From the NCBI GenBank assembly GCA_946902985.2, contig OX336393.1:364356779-364420778 (forward strand): 64,000 bases of DNA, written 5' to 3'. Positions 61,782 to 64,000 of the stretch are shown in pieces. The notes under the pieces are model-generated. The model was not told the origin of the DNA, made no database searches, and saw only the letters and a program-made list of their open reading frames with translations. This stretch comes from Meconema thalassinum (lineage: Eukaryota > Arthropoda > Insecta > Orthoptera > Tettigoniidae). Position 1 is the first letter of the stretch, and each line of letters opens with the position of its first letter. The position numbers were made by a program, and so were the translations under genes.

Positions 61782-64000
61782 ATGGCTTCAAACACCACAA
61801 TGTTCACGGCTAGTCAGGCAAATCGTGAAGCCAAGAAATTCAAATCACTCAGGCTTAAACTCATGAATTTAGACAAGTCAATTTGGTTCAACAAAAAATG
61901 TATAGAACTAAACCTCACCCCTAAATACGTACCAATTAAAACCGTACCGAACACACCAGCCACGATCATTTCAACCAAACAAGCCAAAGCGCTTTGGATA
62001 AAAAACGAATTAAGATTTGCATACATAAGAAAGCAAAAAATTAACCAACAATTATACGACATTCAATTGCAACTAAGTAATTTCTGGCACGCGGCCCAAT
62101 GGGACAGCTTCACCGAGCACCTACATGACAACATCAAAATCAGAGCAACGAGGAAGCATGAAACGCTAGAAAATAAATTAAGAAAACTAGGAGAAACACA
62201 GAACCATCAATCTAACGAACAACACACGAATAACAATGAATTCAATTTCCACAGCAGAGTAAACAACAGAACGAACGTAACCTTTTCTCAAGGTGAAATG
62301 AATATGTTAGACAAAGGTTTGAAATACAACTGCACAGACGCACACACGAACCACAATATAAAACAGTTAATCACAGATATTGAGATAGCCAGTCACAAGC
62401 TCCCAGCAGAAGACAGGGAATTAACCAAAAATCTCGCCACCAACGAAGCCAAAAAAATCCTCAAAAAAGAGGGCGATAGCAATAACATTCAAAACAACGA
62501 ACAGCTCAGAGAAATAAAGTCGTTGAAACAAAAAATAAAAGAACACGACTTAATCATCACAAAAGCAGATAAGGGAAACACTACAGTAATTTTGAACAAA
62601 ACAGAATACATTGAAAAAACAGTCGAATTCCTAAACAACAACGAAATCAAGGAATTAACAAAAGACCCCACCAACAAATTCCAAAAACAAATAAAAAGTA
62701 CGCTAAAAGAAACAGAATACATACTGACCAAAGCCGAAAAATCAAAACTAATAAACATGAACCCGAAAATACCGTCATTGAGGGGACAACCAAAAATACA
62801 CAAAAAGGAATGCCCAATGAGACCAATAGTCAATTGTAGGAATGCCCCTAATTACAAAATCAGCAAAGAGTTACTAAAAATCTTAAAATGCCGTCTTTCC
62901 AACGACAAAAACAACTCTGTAAAGAACACAACGGAACTAGTAACAGCATTGAACACCCTACAAATGAAACCTAGCTTCAGGTTAGTATCCTTCGACGTAA
63001 CTAACATGTACACCAATATTCCGATTATTGAAGCAATCAACACTATCGAAAACAACTTAAAATCCAACAATTCGGTAAAAGAAATTGAAGAGATTGTGAG
63101 ATTACTGAGGGTCGTTCTCACCCAAAACGTGTTTCAATTCGACAATAAAATATACACACAGAGAGAAGGCCTAGCAATGGGATCGCCACTAAGTGGGTTA
63201 ATCGCTGACATCTTCATCAATGCACTAGAAAATGCGTTCTTAGAAAAGACTTCAACAAAGGGAATAGTAATATGGAAAAGATACGTAGATGATGTAATTT
63301 GCATCTACGATACTGAACTAACAAGCGAAGAAACAATTCTCCAATCCATTAATAGCCTTCACCACTCTATCAAATTCACTAAGGAATCCGAAATAGACCG
63401 GAAAATAAATTATCTCGATATAACTATTGAACGTAAAGACAACGACCTTTCATATTCCATATTCCGGAAAGCAACACAAACCTCGCATGCAATCGACAAT
63501 CAGTCTAATCACCCCAGTACGCACAAACTAGCGGGTTTCAATTCAATGGTGCACAGAGCTTTAAACATACGCATGTCAAAAGACAACTATAATAAGGAAA
63601 TAAGAACTATTATGCAAATAGCAAAGGAAAACAACTTCTCGCCAAGCAAAATAAATCAAATTATAGCCAAACATAAAAATAAAGATAAAACGATTCCCAA
63701 ACCGGACAGTAATGAGAAAAAATTTGCGCGTTTCAACTATGTGAATGCGAATACATATAAAATCACTAACCTATTCAAAAAACAAGGCATAAAGATAGCT
63801 TTCACGACGAAAAACACAACCGCTAGGCACCTCCTAAATAGTAATCTAAATAAACGTGACCCGTATTCAAGGTCAGGGGTATATTCTATAACGTGCCAAG
63901 ACACCGATTGTCAAGCTAATTACATCGGGCAGAGTGGAAGGCGAGTAGACACACGTTATAATGAACATAGGAATGCGATAAGATACGGAACACATTCAGC
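61782..64000 (+). CDS. Penelope-like reverse transcriptase / GIY-YIG endonuclease (runs off window)
   Basis: Starts at ATG 61782 (MASNTTMFTASQANREAKKF) and stays in frame to the window edge, about 740 of an expected 816 codons. It carries the same motifs as the inverted copy: FDVTNMYTNIP, the YVDD at 63282-63293 and the GVYSIT / NYIGQSG nuclease from 63876. Distances from 62067 to the YVDD codons and to 63951 equal those in the partner, so there is no net indel. Only a few substitutions were noticed (for example Pro to Arg near 63571, Lys to Glu near 63229). The N-terminal 95 residues are basic and of unknown function. The last part of the nuclease lies outside the window. Confidence 0.85.
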   Translation, partial: MASNTTMFTASQANREAKKFKSLRLKLMNLDKSIWFNKKCIELNLTPKYVPIKTVPNTPATIISTKQAKALWIKNELRFAYIRKQKINQQLYDIQLQLSNFWHAAQWDSFTEHLHDNIKIRATRKHETLENKLRKLGETQNHQSNEQHTNNNEFNFHSRVNNRTNVTFSQGEMNMLDKGLKYNCTDAHTNHNIKQLITDIEIASHKLPAEDRELTKNLATNEAKKILKKEGDSNNIQNNEQLREIKSLKQKIKEHDLIITKADKGNTTVILNKTEYIEKTVEFLNNNEIKELTKDPTNKFQKQIKSTLKETEYILTKAEKSKLINMNPKIPSLRGQPKIHKKECPMRPIVNCRNAPNYKISKELLKILKCRLSNDKNNSVKNTTELVTALNTLQMKPSFRLVSFDVTNMYTNIPIIEAINTIENNLKSNNSVKEIEEIVRLLRVVLTQNVFQFDNKIYTQREGLAMGSPLSGLIADIFINALENAFLEKTSTKGIVIWKRYVDDVICIYDTELTSEETILQSINSLHHSIKFTKESEIDRKINYLDITIERKDNDLSYSIFRKATQTSHAIDNQSNHPSTHKLAGFNSMVHRALNIRMSKDNYNKEIRTIMQIAKENNFSPSKINQIIAKHKNKDKTIPKPDSNEKKFARFNYVNANTYKITNLFKKQGIKIAFTTKNTTARHLLNSNLNKRDPYSRSGVYSITCQDTDCQANYIGQSGRRVDTRYNEHRNAIRYGTHS

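Overview
The window looks like intergenic or intronic DNA from a large, repeat-rich arthropod genome, most likely an insect. It shows no operons, no ribosome binding sites and no dense genes. It carries many tRNA-headed SINEs, Tc1/mariner and hAT elements, Penelope-like and non-LTR retroelements, LTR remnants, Helitron-type elements and (TTA)n microsatellites. The SINE set resembles orthopteroid insects, but the species cannot be fixed from sequence alone. No complete host gene was recognised. One 52-bp stretch (38474-38525) has the form of an isolated + strand host exon.

Layout. 1-13.9 kb: SINEs of several families (named here A, B, C, D, E, F, I), an hAT-like insertion inside a SINE (4456-5012), LINE 3' pieces, and a Helitron-type element hit by two SINEs (9840-11385). 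13.9-22.7 kb: two more Helitron-type elements (14888-16955, 21196-22694), an LTR with a primer-binding-site-like sequence (18379-18958) and a SINE with a 13-bp target duplication. 22.7-26.2 kb: a tandem duplication that predates a SINE insertion. 26.5-28.0 kb: an A/T-skewed low-complexity block and two tandem fold-back units. 28-36.3 kb: nested LINE-in-SINE, Helitron-in-mariner and a clean hAT MITE with 8-bp duplications. 36.8-38.2 kb: a Tc1-like transposon with an uninterrupted 341-codon DD34E transposase. 41.8-43 kb: a solo LTR inside a SINE. 44.1-48.2 kb: a mariner-like element interrupted by a long element that holds a 128-bp tandem array in 384-bp higher-order units. 49.3-54.2 kb: three short inverted-repeat DNA elements. 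58.6-64.0 kb: two head-to-head, nearly identical Penelope-like elements with hammerhead-ribozyme-like motifs in their terminal regions.

The elements act as a community. tRNA-derived SINEs depend on LINE machinery; several families share 3' tails and one uses alternative tails, which points to template switching and common LINE partners. Short inverted-repeat elements depend on full transposases such as the Tc1 copy. Nesting order and target-site duplications give a relative chronology. The two coding elements most likely to be young are the Tc1 element and the Penelope pair.

All identities and similarities are by eye; no alignment or database search was run. Small boundaries may be off by a few to tens of bases where no duplication fixes them.
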